From Chryseobacterium sp. C-71 (GTDB lineage Bacteria; Bacteroidota; Bacteroidia; Flavobacteriales; Weeksellaceae): DNA of 64,000 bases. The DNA lies in the NCBI RefSeq assembly GCF_020911865.1, contig NZ_CP087131.1:1488001-1552000 (forward strand), given 5' to 3'. Shown here piece after piece: positions 51,396 to 61,766 of this stretch (position 1 is its first letter; the number at the start of each line of letters is the position of its first letter). The position numbers and the translations under genes were made by a program. The notes under the pieces were generated by a model. That model was not told where the DNA came from. It did no database searches and saw only the letters and a program-made list of their open reading frames with translations.

Positions 51396-53057
51396 ATGAA
51401 GAAGTCATTCAAAATAATAGGTCTGGTCGCAGCAATGATGTTTTCGGGACAGTTCTACGCTCAAAATACAGATATTTATAAAGGAATTGAGTTTAAAATG
51501 CCTAAAGTGACAGAAACTTCTTTCGCAGCAAACACCGTATCGATCAAAGATTTTGGAGGTGTTGCAGGTGGAAGTGTGAAAAATACAGAAGCTTTCAAAA
51601 AGGCAATCGACGCTTTGGTAAAAAAAGGTGGTGGTAAACTGGTGGTTCCAAGAGGACTTTGGTTAACCGGACCCATCGTTTTGCAAAGCAACATCAACCT
51701 TCATGTGGAAGATGGTGCGATGATTATTTTCAGCACAGACAAAAGCGATTATCCTTTGGTAGACGTGAGTTTTGAAGGTTTAAATACCATCCGTTGCCAG
51801 TCACCGATTTCGGCAAGAAATGCCAAAAATATTGCGATTACAGGAAAAGGCGTGATCGACGGAAGCGGTGACACATGGAGAGCTGTAAAAAAAGGAAAAT
51901 TATCTGAAACTGAATGGAAAAAATTTGTTGCATCAGGCGGAATCGTTTCTAAAGACGGAAAGACTTGGTACCCTTCAGAAAGCTATAAAAAAGGATTTGA
52001 AAGCAGCTCAAGTTTCAACGTTCCCGATAAAATCAACAAATCTGAACTGGAATCTGTGAAAGACTTCCTTCGTCCGGTAATGGTGAGCATCGTAGGTTGC
52101 GATCAGGTACTTTTGGATGGCCCGACTTTCCAGAATTCTCCGGCATGGAACCTTCATCCATTGATGACTTCCAATTTAATTTTAAGAAATCTTACCGTTA
52201 GAAACCCTTGGTATTCTCAAAACGGTGACGGTGTAGATTTGGAATCTTGCAAAAATGTTCTGATCTACGACAATACTTTCGATGTGGGTGACGATGCGAT
52301 CTGCATTAAATCAGGAAAAAACGAAGACGGAAGAAAAAGAGGAATGCCAACTGAAAACGTAATCATCAAAAATAATATGGTTTATCACGGTCACGGAGGT
52401 TTCGTAATCGGAAGCGAAATGTCTGGTGGTGCGAGAAATATGCATGTTTCAGACTGTACTTTTATCGGAACTGATATCGGACTTCGTTTCAAAACGACTC
52501 GTGGAAGAGGTGGTGTTGTTGAAAATATTTATATCAAAAACATCGACATGATCAACATTCCGACGCAGACAATTGGTTTTAATATGTTCTACGAAGGAGC
52601 TTCTCCGGTTTTGGAAGACGGACAAAAAGCGGAAGGAAATAAAGCTTCTGAAAAAGTATATCCAGTAACGGAAGAAACGCCGGTTTTCAGAAATATTTAT
52701 TTTAAAAATATTACCGCAACCAATTCTGATGAAGCCATTACGCTTTTCGGTTTGGCAGAAATGAATCTTAAAAATATCGTGATTGAAGATTCTCAGTTTG
52801 AAACTAAAAAAGGCTTAACCATTGTAGACGCAGACGGAATTCAGTTGAAGAATGTAAAATTAAAATACACTGAAGGAACAGGAACAACCATCTTGAACAG
52901 TAAAAATATAGATCTTTCTACCTTAAAACTAGAATCAGATCAAAAACCAACCATCAAAGTTCTGGGAGCAAAAACCACATCGGTAAAACTTCCAAAAGAT
53001 GTAAAAGGTGAGCAACTGAGCATTTCGAAAGAGATTGCGAAGAATGCGGTGAAGTAA
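51396..53057 (+). CDS. Polygalacturonase, family GH28
   Basis: A 553-residue secreted beta-helix hydrolase (signal peptide to about residue 22). All four GH28 motifs are present in order: NGDGVDLES, VGDDAICIKSG, GHGGFVIGSEMSG and RFKTTRGRGG, giving the three catalytic aspartates, the histidine and the RxK pair. It hydrolyses galacturonan oligomers released by the surface enzymes. The insert between residues about 165 and 220 is longer than in many GH28 enzymes. Confidence 0.93.
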   Translation: MKKSFKIIGLVAAMMFSGQFYAQNTDIYKGIEFKMPKVTETSFAANTVSIKDFGGVAGGSVKNTEAFKKAIDALVKKGGGKLVVPRGLWLTGPIVLQSNINLHVEDGAMIIFSTDKSDYPLVDVSFEGLNTIRCQSPISARNAKNIAITGKGVIDGSGDTWRAVKKGKLSETEWKKFVASGGIVSKDGKTWYPSESYKKGFESSSSFNVPDKINKSELESVKDFLRPVMVSIVGCDQVLLDGPTFQNSPAWNLHPLMTSNLILRNLTVRNPWYSQNGDGVDLESCKNVLIYDNTFDVGDDAICIKSGKNEDGRKRGMPTENVIIKNNMVYHGHGGFVIGSEMSGGARNMHVSDCTFIGTDIGLRFKTTRGRGGVVENIYIKNIDMINIPTQTIGFNMFYEGASPVLEDGQKAEGNKASEKVYPVTEETPVFRNIYFKNITATNSDEAITLFGLAEMNLKNIVIEDSQFETKKGLTIVDADGIQLKNVKLKYTEGTGTTILNSKNIDLSTLKLESDQKPTIKVLGAKTTSVKLPKDVKGEQLSISKEIAKNAVK

Positions 53058-53160
53058 TTTGAGATTTGAGATTTGACGTTTGAGATTTGAGATTCGGGAT
53101 GCGAGTTTCGGGATTCGAGATTCGAGATTCGAGATTTGAATTTGAAGTTTGGGATTCAAA
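53057..53160. repeat. Tandem seven-base repeat GAGATTT/GAGATTC
   Basis: Fourteen or so imperfect copies of a heptamer (TTTGAGA, TTCGAGA, TTCGGGA) run directly from the GH28 stop codon. It is a slippage-prone microsatellite. The remaining 53161-53486 holds an inverted copy of the GTCCCGTTGGGAC-type repeat (53169-53210) and AT-rich filler, without a gene. Confidence 0.85.
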
Positions 53161-53486
53161 GTCTCAAAGGGACGATTTTCTAAAGGATAGGATGCAATCC
53201 TATCAAGATAGAATATTAGATTTGAAATTTTGATGAGAATTCAGTGCAAAGGAAAAATTTTAATTTTTCAACTGATGTGTTCTAAATATTCTCAAACATT
53301 TAAGCTTGAAGTTAACTAATGTGTCAAAAAACTTTTGTGGTTAGATCAAACTTTTTTGAACTTGTATTTTCAAAGTTTTAAACTTAAAAATTGCAAGAAC
53401 CTTTTGTGACTTTTGACTTCGTCGAATCTGGCGATTTGTGGTTAAACTAAAAAGTTGCGGTTGAACAAAACCAAATTAATTTAAAA

Positions 53487-54389
53487 ATGAGTTTTCACAA
53501 ACTATATTTTCTTTTTGTTTTTTTTGTAGGAGCAACAGCATTCGGTCAGACAAAGCCGAATGCTACTCCTTACACAAACGAAGCAACGTATGAAAAACTT
53601 AAGAAAAAACATCCGTTCATCACTCCGCTGAACAGACCGGTTCCGCCCAACATCGGGATTGATAAAGATGTAGAATATTCCAACGTCAACGGACTTTCCC
53701 TGAAAGCCGACATCTACTACCCTCTTGATAAATCCAAAAAACATCCGGCGATCGCACTGGTTCACGGTGGTGGCTGGATCTCAGGAAGTAAGGAAAACGA
53801 AAAATATATGGCGCAGGAATTGGCTTCAAAAGGTTATGTGGCGATTGCTGTCGGCTACCGTTTAAGTGAAGTCGCAAAATATCCTGCAGCGATTGATGAT
53901 GTGAATAATGCTATTGAGTTTTTAAAGAAAAACAGAAAAAAATATGCTGTTGATACCAAGAAAATTGGAATCTTAGGCGAATCAGCAGGTGCTCAGATTG
54001 CAACGTTGGTAGGTGTGAAATCAAAAGGAAAAATTAAAGCGATTGTGAATGTTGACGGAATTGTTTCGTTCATCCATCCCGAAGCTGAGGAAAGTACGTA
54101 TGCTTCTTTTTTGTTGGGTGGCGACAGAAATGTTAATCTAAAAAACTGGACTGAAGCTTCACCGTTGGAATTTGTCGACAAAAAAACACCTCCTACCCTA
54201 TTCATCAATTCTTCGCAACCCCGCTTTCATGCAGGAAGAGACGACATGATGAAAAAACTGAAAAGCTATGAAACGTTCACAGAATTTCACGAAATCAAAG
54301 ATACACCTCATTCATTTTGGTCTGCAGAACCTTGGTTTAGCGAAACTTTAGATTTGACGGTTAACTTTTTAGATAAAACTTTAAAATAA
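53487..54389 (+). CDS. Secreted alpha/beta-hydrolase, probable carbohydrate esterase
   Basis: A 300-residue esterase of the hormone-sensitive-lipase-like group, with signal peptide to about residue 20. The oxyanion motif HGGGWISGS, the nucleophile elbow GESAGA and the C-terminal histidine in DTPHSFW complete the triad. In this locus it probably removes acetyl or methyl groups from pectin. It precedes the second CE8 gene by 5 nt. Confidence 0.82.
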   Translation: MSFHKLYFLFVFFVGATAFGQTKPNATPYTNEATYEKLKKKHPFITPLNRPVPPNIGIDKDVEYSNVNGLSLKADIYYPLDKSKKHPAIALVHGGGWISGSKENEKYMAQELASKGYVAIAVGYRLSEVAKYPAAIDDVNNAIEFLKKNRKKYAVDTKKIGILGESAGAQIATLVGVKSKGKIKAIVNVDGIVSFIHPEAEESTYASFLLGGDRNVNLKNWTEASPLEFVDKKTPPTLFINSSQPRFHAGRDDMMKKLKSYETFTEFHEIKDTPHSFWSAEPWFSETLDLTVNFLDKTLK

Positions 54390-54394
54390 ATTTT

Positions 54395-55372
54395 ATGAAG
54401 AAGTTTCTTTTCATCGTATTGGTTTTATGTGTTCAATTATTGTTAGCGCAAAAAAATCCATATATAACGATTACGGTCGCACAAGACGGAAGCGGACAAT
54501 TTACCACCATTCAAAAAGCGATAATATCTATCAGAGATCTTGGTCCGGGTGAAGCTTTGGTTAAAATAAAAGCCGGAACGTATAATGAGAAGATCGTTAT
54601 TCCATCTTCAAAACATAAAATCACTTTACAGGGCGAGAGTAAAGAAAATACAATCATTACCAACGACGATTATTCAGGCAAGATGGATGCTTTAAACCAA
54701 AAAATGACGACTTTCAATTCGTACACGCTTTTGGTAATGTCTGATGATGTGAAAATTTCAAACCTTACCATTCAAAACTCATCATGCAATCAGGGACAAG
54801 CTGTTGCGTTACATGTGGAAGGTGACCGTTTTACCGTCAAAAATTCTAATATTTTGGGATGTCAGGACACAGTTTACACTGGCGGAAATCACAGCAGGCA
54901 ATATTATGAAAACTGTTTCATTGAAGGAACAACCGACTTTCTTTTTGGTTCGGCAACCGTTGTTTTTAAAAACTGCACGATTAAAAGTTTAGCCAATTCT
55001 TATATCACTGCTGCATCCACAGACCAAAGTAAAGAATTCGGATATGTATTTTTAAATTGTAAATTGATCGCCAAAGAAGGCATCAACAAAGTTTTTTTGG
55101 GCAGACCTTGGCGACCATATGCAAAAACAGTTTTTATCAATACCGAAATGGGAAATCACATCGTTCCCGAAGGCTGGAATCCGTGGAAAGGCGACAAAAT
55201 GTTTCCCGACAAAGATAAAACCGCTTACTACGCAGAGTTCGGAAGCAAAGGGGAAGGCGGAAAAACCGACAACCGTGTTGCCTGGTCGCATCAATTGACA
55301 AAAAGAGAAGCAAAAAAATATACCATTAAAAATATTTTAGGCGACTGGAAACCGGAGATGAGTAGTAAGTAA
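54395..55372 (+). CDS. Pectinesterase, family CE8 (second copy)
   Basis: A 325-residue CE8 enzyme with a clear signal peptide (FLFIVLVLCVQLLLAQ). Motifs are GQAVALHVEGDR, CQDTVYTGG, IEGTTDFLFGSATVVFKNC and FLGRPWRPYAKTVF. It is clearly related to, but divergent from, the enzyme at 44328, so the two may act on different methyl-ester patterns. Confidence 0.92.
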   Translation: MKKFLFIVLVLCVQLLLAQKNPYITITVAQDGSGQFTTIQKAIISIRDLGPGEALVKIKAGTYNEKIVIPSSKHKITLQGESKENTIITNDDYSGKMDALNQKMTTFNSYTLLVMSDDVKISNLTIQNSSCNQGQAVALHVEGDRFTVKNSNILGCQDTVYTGGNHSRQYYENCFIEGTTDFLFGSATVVFKNCTIKSLANSYITAASTDQSKEFGYVFLNCKLIAKEGINKVFLGRPWRPYAKTVFINTEMGNHIVPEGWNPWKGDKMFPDKDKTAYYAEFGSKGEGGKTDNRVAWSHQLTKREAKKYTIKNILGDWKPEMSSK

Positions 55373-55640
55373 TTGATAATGAGCAATCTAAAGCTATATA
55401 AATATAACAGCTAGTATTCGCAATGTCATGCTGAGCTTGTCAAAGCATTTCACAAAAATAAAACCATACAATGAAAAGCTATTTACCGCAAAAGAAACAA
55501 AAGACGTTTGAGAATGATGGATAATCAAAAGTTTGCAAAATGAAACTTTTACATTTTGTAAACTTTTGACAGTCTTATTTTTAATTATTTCTTTTGATTC
55601 TTTTGCGGTTTAAAATTTTTCACATTAAATAAAAATTAAA

Positions 55641-56378
55641 ATGAAAAAAATACTTTTACTTCTAAGCATCATAATTTCAGCATTATCGATAGCACAAAAA
55701 AAACCAACCTTATTCCTGATTGGTGACTCCACAATGTCAAATAAAGACAATCCTGACAGAAATCCTGAACACGGATGGGGACAGGTTTTAGGACAGTTTA
55801 TGACCACCGGAATTGAAATTCAGAACCACGCTATGAACGGCAGAAGTTCAAAGAGTTTCAGAACAAAAGGACGATGGGATAAAGTAGAAAAACAATTGAA
55901 AAAAGGTGATTTTGTCATCATTCAGTTCGGTCATAATGATCAGAAACTGAAAGATTCAACAAAATTCACCAATCCACATACGCAGTACAGAGCCAATCTG
56001 GAAAGATACGTGAACGAAACCAGAGCAAAAGGAGCAACCCCCATTCTGATGACTTCAATTACAAGAAGAAATTTCAATGAAAATGGTGTTTTAATCGATA
56101 CTCACACAGATTATCCTTTGGTGGTAAGAATGGTTGCAGACGATATGAAAGTTGCTTTTGTTGATATGCAGTTACTGACCGAACAAATGGAAATTGCAGC
56201 TGGTCCTGAGAAATCGAAACTGTTGCATCTTCACTTTAAAGCTGGCGAAAACCCGTACTATGATAAAGACAAAGCTGATGATACCCACTTATCAAAATTA
56301 GGAGCAGAAACTGTTGCTAAACTGGCAACAAAATCTTTGAAAGATTTAAAAACCGGCTTGGAAAGGTATATTAAATAA
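55641..56378 (+). CDS. Rhamnogalacturonan acetylesterase, family CE12
   Basis: A 245-residue secreted SGNH esterase (signal peptide to about residue 18). The nucleophile block is LIGDSTMSNKD, the conserved Asn/His block is IQFGHNDQK, and DDTHLSKLGAE carries the catalytic Asp/His. It removes acetyl groups from rhamnogalacturonan I. The 268-nt gap before it has only filler, with a fragment GTCATGCTGAGCTTGTCAAA of a common repeat. Confidence 0.9.
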   Translation: MKKILLLLSIIISALSIAQKKPTLFLIGDSTMSNKDNPDRNPEHGWGQVLGQFMTTGIEIQNHAMNGRSSKSFRTKGRWDKVEKQLKKGDFVIIQFGHNDQKLKDSTKFTNPHTQYRANLERYVNETRAKGATPILMTSITRRNFNENGVLIDTHTDYPLVVRMVADDMKVAFVDMQLLTEQMEIAAGPEKSKLLHLHFKAGENPYYDKDKADDTHLSKLGAETVAKLATKSLKDLKTGLERYIK

Positions 56379-56571
56379 ATGTCCCACAGATCGAACAGAT
56401 TTTCAAATACTTAAGTACAAAAAATTATCTGCTCTATCAGCAAAATCTGCGAGAGAAATCAACAGTTATTTTGTCATCCTGAAAGGATCTCTGCGTACTT
56501 TTCACAGTTAAAATGCTTACATTATGACAAAGTAGTTACAGACAAGTTTAAAATTCAAAAAAATCAATACA

Positions 56572-56913
56572 ATGAATTTCAAAAAAGAACCATTTTTCGA
56601 CGGCAGTTCCGAATGGGAAAATTTAGGAGACGGCGTTTCCAGACAATTTGTAGGATACAATTCTCAGGTCATGATGGTCATCGTTCAATTTGAGAAAGAT
56701 GCGATCGGAACTTTACACCAACATTTTCATTCCCAAATCACCTACGTTGCCGAAGGAAAATTTGAAGTAACCGTCGACGGCGAAACCAAAACTTTAAAAA
56801 AAGGCGACGGATTTTTTGCCCAACCCAATATTTTTCATGGGGTAAAATGTTTAGAATCAGGAAAATTGATTGATGCTTTTACACCTTTTAGAGAAGATTT
56901 TTTGAAAGATTAA
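56572..56913 (+). CDS. kdgF: KdgF-like cupin
   Basis: A 113-residue single-domain cupin without signal peptide. The two cupin motifs (GTLHQHFHSQITYVAEGKFE and the GVKCLE segment after PNIFH) supply the metal histidines. It matches KdgF, which helps convert 4,5-unsaturated galacturonate to 5-keto-4-deoxyuronate, the substrate of KduI. Placement among pectinolytic genes supports this. Confidence 0.82.
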   Translation: MNFKKEPFFDGSSEWENLGDGVSRQFVGYNSQVMMVIVQFEKDAIGTLHQHFHSQITYVAEGKFEVTVDGETKTLKKGDGFFAQPNIFHGVKCLESGKLIDAFTPFREDFLKD

Positions 56914-56926
56914 ACTTTACAAAATC

Positions 56927-56959
56927 AAACCTCATAGGTTTTAAAAACCTGTGAGGTTT
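56927..56959. terminator. Palindromic terminator after kdgF
   Basis: AAACCTCATAGGTTTT mirrors AAAACCTGTGAGGTTT. Confidence 0.65.
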
Positions 56960-56974
56960 ATAATTTAGCCACCA

Positions 56975-57871
56975 ATGAAAAAAATATTTTTTTTACTCAT
57001 CATCTTCCTTTTCAGTGAATTTTCCGCACAGGAAAAGCTTATGTTCTGGCCGAAAGGTGAAATGCCCAATTCAAAAATATTAGCTTCAAAAACCAAGAAA
57101 AAGAAAATCCTTGCAGAACTGAAAGAACCTGAACTTTTCGCATTTCTTCCTCCCATAAAAGAAAGAAAACAGATGTCAGTTATTATCATTCCAGGTGGCG
57201 GATATTCAAAACTGACTTACGATGAGGGTGCATTTCAGATCGCAAAATGGATGAATACTCAGGGAATTTCTGCATTCGTTTTAAACTATAGATTGCCAAC
57301 CTCTACCGATTTAATTCAAAGAGAAATTGCTCCGTTGCAGGATATTCAGGCTGCTATCAAATACATCAGAAAAAGCTCGGCTCAATGGGGAATTTCTCCC
57401 GATCAAGTGGGCGTTGTCGGAACGTCAGCAGGCGGACATTTGGCAACAATGGCCAGCAATATTTCTAAAGATTACACAGAATTAAAAGGCGATTGGGAAA
57501 ACATTTCCCTGATTCCGGATTTTGCAATTCTCTTTTGTCCGGTCATTGATCTGGGCGAATATGCTCACAAAGGAAGTCGCGACAGTTTGTTAGGAGAAAA
57601 CGCTTCTCCCGAAAAAATCAAGGAATATTCCATGCAAAATCTCGTGACCGACAAAACGCCACCAACGATTTTGTTTCATAATCAGGATGATACAGCCGTT
57701 CCGCCGATGAACAGCATTTTGTATTTCAAGGCAATGACAAAAAATAAAGTGAAAGGAGCGATGTTTATTTTTCCTAAAGGCGGGCATCGGTTTTTTGTCA
57801 CCGATAAAGATCCTCTGAACGAAAACTGGAAAAAACTTTGTGCAGACTGGCTTTTCACTATTAGTAAATAA
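56975..57871 (+). CDS. Secreted alpha/beta-hydrolase, tandem copy 1
   Basis: A 298-residue esterase with signal peptide (to about residue 18). It has IIPGGGYSKLTYDEGA for the oxyanion hole, VGTSAGGH as nucleophile elbow, DDTAVPP for the acid and GGHRFF for the histidine, resembling acetylxylan esterases of the BD-FAE group. It is a close paralogue of the next gene (same blocks throughout), 42 nt away. Target acetyl or feruloyl esters are not defined. Confidence 0.82.
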   Translation: MKKIFFLLIIFLFSEFSAQEKLMFWPKGEMPNSKILASKTKKKKILAELKEPELFAFLPPIKERKQMSVIIIPGGGYSKLTYDEGAFQIAKWMNTQGISAFVLNYRLPTSTDLIQREIAPLQDIQAAIKYIRKSSAQWGISPDQVGVVGTSAGGHLATMASNISKDYTELKGDWENISLIPDFAILFCPVIDLGEYAHKGSRDSLLGENASPEKIKEYSMQNLVTDKTPPTILFHNQDDTAVPPMNSILYFKAMTKNKVKGAMFIFPKGGHRFFVTDKDPLNENWKKLCADWLFTISK

Positions 57872-57913
57872 TTGGTAATGAGTAATAAAATTCTGCCCCT
57901 TAATTTTTTAACT

Positions 57914-58819
57914 ATGAAAAAGTTCATTTTAATTTTCAGCATATTTATTAGAATTCAAATTTCAGCTCAACAGAATATAGCGGTTTGGGAAAAAGGAACA
58001 ATGCCCAATTCCAAGGGTTTAAAATTAAACATTATTGAAGAAAAAGAAGGACGGATTACGCAGATTCAGGAAGCTGAACTGTTCGCTTTTCTGCCTGCCA
58101 AAGAAGAGAGAAAAAAGATGGCTATCATCGTCATTCCAGGCGGTGGATACAGACATCTGACCTATGATTTGGGTGGATATTCTTATGCAAAATGGCTCAA
58201 TACTTTAGGAATTTCAGCTTTTGTCCTAAATTACCGTTTGCCTACTTCTCCGGATTTAAAGAAAAGAGAAATCGGTTTGTTACAAGATATTCAGGGTGCG
58301 ATAAAATTGATCAGAAAAAATGCGGAACAATATGGAATTTCACCTGATCAGATTGGAGTTTTAGGAACTTCAGCGGGTGGACATTTGGCGGCCATGGTAA
58401 GTAATATTCCGATTGATTATACTGAATTGAAAGGCGATTGGCAAACAATTTCCACAGTGCCAAATTTTGCAATTTTAGTTTCCCCGGTCATTGACTTGGG
58501 TGAATTTGCGCACAAAGGAAGCCGAGATAATCTATTGGGAGAAAACGCTTCTGCAGAAAAAATCAAAGAATATTCCATGCAAAATTCGGTAACTGAAAAA
58601 ACGCCACCCACGATTCTATTTCATGCTCAAAATGACAAAGCCGTTCCCGTCATCAACTCAATTTTATATTACGAAGCGATGATTAATAATAAAGTGAAAG
58701 GTGCAATGTTTATCTTTCCAGAAGGCGAACACAACATCGGGATTTCCAACAAAACTGTGCTGACGGATAACTGGAAAAAAGTTTGTGCAGACTGGTTGGG
58801 GAATATGGGTAATAAGTGA
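57914..58819 (+). CDS. Secreted alpha/beta-hydrolase, tandem copy 2
   Basis: A 301-residue paralogue of the preceding gene; the ATG at 57914 gives a proper signal peptide (KKFILIFSIFIRIQISAQ). The blocks IPGGGYRHLTYDLGG, LGTSAGGH, NDKAVPV and EGEHNIG mirror those of copy 1. Long shared stretches (GENAS, EKIKEYSMQN, KVKGAMFIFP) show a recent tandem duplication followed by divergence at the N-terminus. Confidence 0.82.
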   Translation: MKKFILIFSIFIRIQISAQQNIAVWEKGTMPNSKGLKLNIIEEKEGRITQIQEAELFAFLPAKEERKKMAIIVIPGGGYRHLTYDLGGYSYAKWLNTLGISAFVLNYRLPTSPDLKKREIGLLQDIQGAIKLIRKNAEQYGISPDQIGVLGTSAGGHLAAMVSNIPIDYTELKGDWQTISTVPNFAILVSPVIDLGEFAHKGSRDNLLGENASAEKIKEYSMQNSVTEKTPPTILFHAQNDKAVPVINSILYYEAMINNKVKGAMFIFPEGEHNIGISNKTVLTDNWKKVCADWLGNMGNK

Positions 58820-59073
58820 TGGGTAATGAAGAAAATATAACGCAAAGATTTTATTTAAAACTGAACTAAGTTTAAGGAGCAAAGGTTGCGATAAATCGCT
58901 GATGAAGCTTGAAAGATATTCTTTGTCAAACTTTTTTCTTTTTAATTAAAAGAAATTATACATTAGCTTAAAATCAATTCATTGATTATCCTTTGCTCCT
59001 TAAAATTATGCAGACTAAAACAAAATCTTTGCGTAAAAAAACAACGAATCAAATCATCAACAAAATTTATAAA

Positions 59074-61548
59074 ATGCTAAAAATCATTCAACATAAAATC
59101 ATTTTACTGACTTGCGGAACATTGATTTCTGTTTCAACATTTTCACAGCAGAATCTCAAATTAACCTACAGCAAACCTGCAGAAAACTGGAACGAAGCTT
59201 TACCCATCGGAAACGGAAGATTGGGAGCCATGGTTTTTGGGGGCGCGATTCAGGAACATCTTCAGCTGAATGAAGAAACAATTTGGGCAGGCGAGCCGGG
59301 GAATAATGTTCCGAAAAATACGTTTGACAGCATTCAGAATATAAGAAAATTATTGAATGACGGTCAGTTCGAAGAAGCCCAAAATCTGTCCAACAGAACC
59401 TATCCCAGAGCTGCTCCAAAAGATTTAAACTATGGAATGCCGTACCAGACAATGGGTGATTTGTTTCTGGATTTTAAAGGTCATGAAAATTTTAAGAATT
59501 ACAACCGTTCTTTAGATATTGAAAAAGCGTTAAGCACAGTTTCTTACGAGGTAAATGGCGTGACTTACAAGCGTGAAATTTTCTCATCTTTTGTCAATAA
59601 TGTGATTATGATTAAGTTGACTTCCAGCAAAAAAGGAAGTTTAAATTTTTCTGTCAACGCTTCTACTCCACACAAGGTTCATTCGGTTTTTACAGATAAA
59701 AACCAGTTGATTATTAGCGGGACAGGTGGCTCTGTGGATAACAAGATCGGAAAAATTAGATTTAAAACTGTTGCCGTTCCAATTTTAAAAGGTGGAAAAT
59801 TAACATCAACAAAAGACAAACTCAATATTTCCGGGGCTGATGAAGTGGTTCTGTATGTTTCGATTGCTACCAATTTCAAAAAATACGATGATCTTTCGGG
59901 AAATCCTGATGCAAGAGTTTCAGAATATTTAAAATCAGCTTTAAACAAAAAATATGACGCTGAATTAAAAGCACACATCGAAAATTATCAGAAATATTTT
60001 AAACGTGTAAGTTTGAATTTAGGAACAACCGGGCAGGCAAAAAAAACAACTGACGTTAGAATTAAAGAATTCGGAAATTCACAGGATCCTGATTTGGTGG
60101 CTTTATATTTCCAGTTTGGGCGTTACCTTTTGATCTCCTCATCTCAACAGGGAACTCAGCCCGCCAACTTGCAGGGAATCTGGAATGATCAGCTGAATCC
60201 GGCTTGGGACAGCAAATATACAGTCAACATCAACACCGAAATGAACTATTGGCCTGCGGAAAATACCAACCTCAGCGAAATGCACGAGCCTTTGTTTGAT
60301 ATGATTCAGGATTTATCGGTGACAGGAAAAGAATCTGCCAAGGAAATGTACCATGCAAGAGGCTGGAATATTCATCACAACACCGATCTGTGGCGAATAA
60401 CGGGAGTTGTTGATGGCGGCTTCTACGGAATGTGGCCGATGGGAGGAGCGTGGCTGACCCAACACGTCTGGAACCATTATTTATACACCGGAGATAAAGA
60501 ATTTTTAAAGAAAAACTATGAAGCTTTGAAAGGTTGTGCTTTGTTTTACTTAGACGTTCTGCAACAGGATCCTTCCAAGAAATATCTGGTGGTTTCACCA
60601 TCAATGTCGCCGGAAAATAAATACTTCAAAAATGTAAGCATCACTGCAGGAACGACGATGGATAACCAATTGGTTTTTGATGTTTTTAATAATTTCATCA
60701 ATGCTTCAAAAATTTTAAATTCAGATAAAGATCTTTCCGATGAAGTAAAATCGGCTTTATCTAAACTTCCGCCAATGCAGATCGGGCAACATGGTCAGTT
60801 GCAGGAATGGCTTACTGATATGGATAAAACCGATGATAAACACAGACATATTTCGCATCTATACGGCTTATTTCCATCAGGACAGATTTCACCTTTCAGA
60901 AATCCTGATTTGACGGCAGCAGCAAAAAATTCAATGATTTTCAGAGGAGATAAATCCACAGGCTGGTCGATGGGCTGGAAAGTGAACTGGTGGGCAAGAT
61001 TATTGGACGGAAACAGGGCTTTTAAATTAATTTCAGATCAATTATCACCTGCTCCTACCGATAATAAAGGGGAATCCGGCGGAACATATCCTAATCTTCT
61101 GGATGCACATCCGCCTTTCCAGATTGATGGAAATTTTGGATGTACTTCAGGAATTGCTGAGATGCTTTTGCAAAGTTATGACGGATATCTTTACCTTTTG
61201 CCTGCCCTTCCCGATGCTTTGCCAAACGGTTCTGTGAAAGGTCTGAAAGCAAGAGGCGGTTTTGAAATCGATATGGACTGGAAAAATTCCAAGCTGACGA
61301 AACTGGTTGTAAAATCGGATTTGGGTGGAAAGGCAAGAATCAGAGTGGCAAAAGGTTTAAATTTAAAATCCAAAACAAATTTCACCTCAGCAAATGGATC
61401 AAATTCCAACGAATATTATCAGGTGGATGTGATTAAAACGCCTTTAAAATCGGACAAAACAGAGCTGAAAGATTTTGCAGTTCCGGAAACAGAAATGTTT
61501 GATTTTAAAACTGAAAAAAGCGGAGTTTATAGTTTTGAAGTGAAGTAG
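59074..61548 (+). CDS. Glycoside hydrolase, family GH95
   Basis: An 824-residue secreted enzyme. The ATG at 59074 starts a signal peptide ([19 protein letters not shown]); the longer frame upstream adds a basic stretch that would not export. Conserved parts are [52 protein letters not shown] and the C-terminal [21 protein letters not shown]95 enzymes remove alpha-L-fucose or alpha-L-galactose; both occur on rhamnogalacturonan side chains. Specificity unknown. Confidence 0.9.
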   Translation: MLKIIQHKIILLTCGTLISVSTFSQQNLKLTYSKPAENWNEALPIGNGRLGAMVFGGAIQEHLQLNEETIWAGEPGNNVPKNTFDSIQNIRKLLNDGQFEEAQNLSNRTYPRAAPKDLNYGMPYQTMGDLFLDFKGHENFKNYNRSLDIEKALSTVSYEVNGVTYKREIFSSFVNNVIMIKLTSSKKGSLNFSVNASTPHKVHSVFTDKNQLIISGTGGSVDNKIGKIRFKTVAVPILKGGKLTSTKDKLNISGADEVVLYVSIATNFKKYDDLSGNPDARVSEYLKSALNKKYDAELKAHIENYQKYFKRVSLNLGTTGQAKKTTDVRIKEFGNSQDPDLVALYFQFGRYLLISSSQQGTQPANLQGIWNDQLNPAWDSKYTVNINTEMNYWPAENTNLSEMHEPLFDMIQDLSVTGKESAKEMYHARGWNIHHNTDLWRITGVVDGGFYGMWPMGGAWLTQHVWNHYLYTGDKEFLKKNYEALKGCALFYLDVLQQDPSKKYLVVSPSMSPENKYFKNVSITAGTTMDNQLVFDVFNNFINASKILNSDKDLSDEVKSALSKLPPMQIGQHGQLQEWLTDMDKTDDKHRHISHLYGLFPSGQISPFRNPDLTAAAKNSMIFRGDKSTGWSMGWKVNWWARLLDGNRAFKLISDQLSPAPTDNKGESGGTYPNLLDAHPPFQIDGNFGCTSGIAEMLLQSYDGYLYLLPALPDALPNGSVKGLKARGGFEIDMDWKNSKLTKLVVKSDLGGKARIRVAKGLNLKSKTNFTSANGSNSNEYYQVDVIKTPLKSDKTELKDFAVPETEMFDFKTEKSGVYSFEVK

Positions 61549-61550
61549 AT

Positions 61551-61680
61551 TCGCACAGATTTCCCGTTTTCTCACAGATTTTAGTTTGCCACGAATACAC
61601 GAATTTTTGGTCTAATTTTAGGTAAAAGTAATCGAAGAAAAAATCAGCACAATCCGCAAAATCTGCGTGAGCTGGAAACA
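61551..61680. repeat. CACAGATTT/CACGAAT-type intergenic repeats
   Basis: TTCGCACAGATTTCCCG...CTCACAGATTTT, CCACGAATACACGAA, and AATCCGCAAAATCTGCGTGAG. Related to 51236 and 56381. Confidence 0.6.
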
Positions 61681-61681
61681 T

Positions 61682-61718
61682 AAAAATCCTGATGCAGTCT
61701 ATAAGCGTCAGGATTTGT
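61682..61718. terminator. Terminator between convergent GH95 and PL10 genes
   Basis: AAAATCCTGA pairs with TCAGGATTT, followed by GTTTTT on the plus strand and T-rich sequence on the minus strand. Confidence 0.65.
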
Positions 61719-61727
61719 TTTTAGATC

Positions 61728-61760
61728 AAACCTCATAGGTTTTGAAGACCTATGAGGTTT
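61728..61760. terminator. Second palindromic terminator before PL10
   Basis: AAACCTCATAGGTTTTG mirrors GACCTATGAGGTTT. Confidence 0.7.
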
Positions 61761-61766
61761 CTTCGT

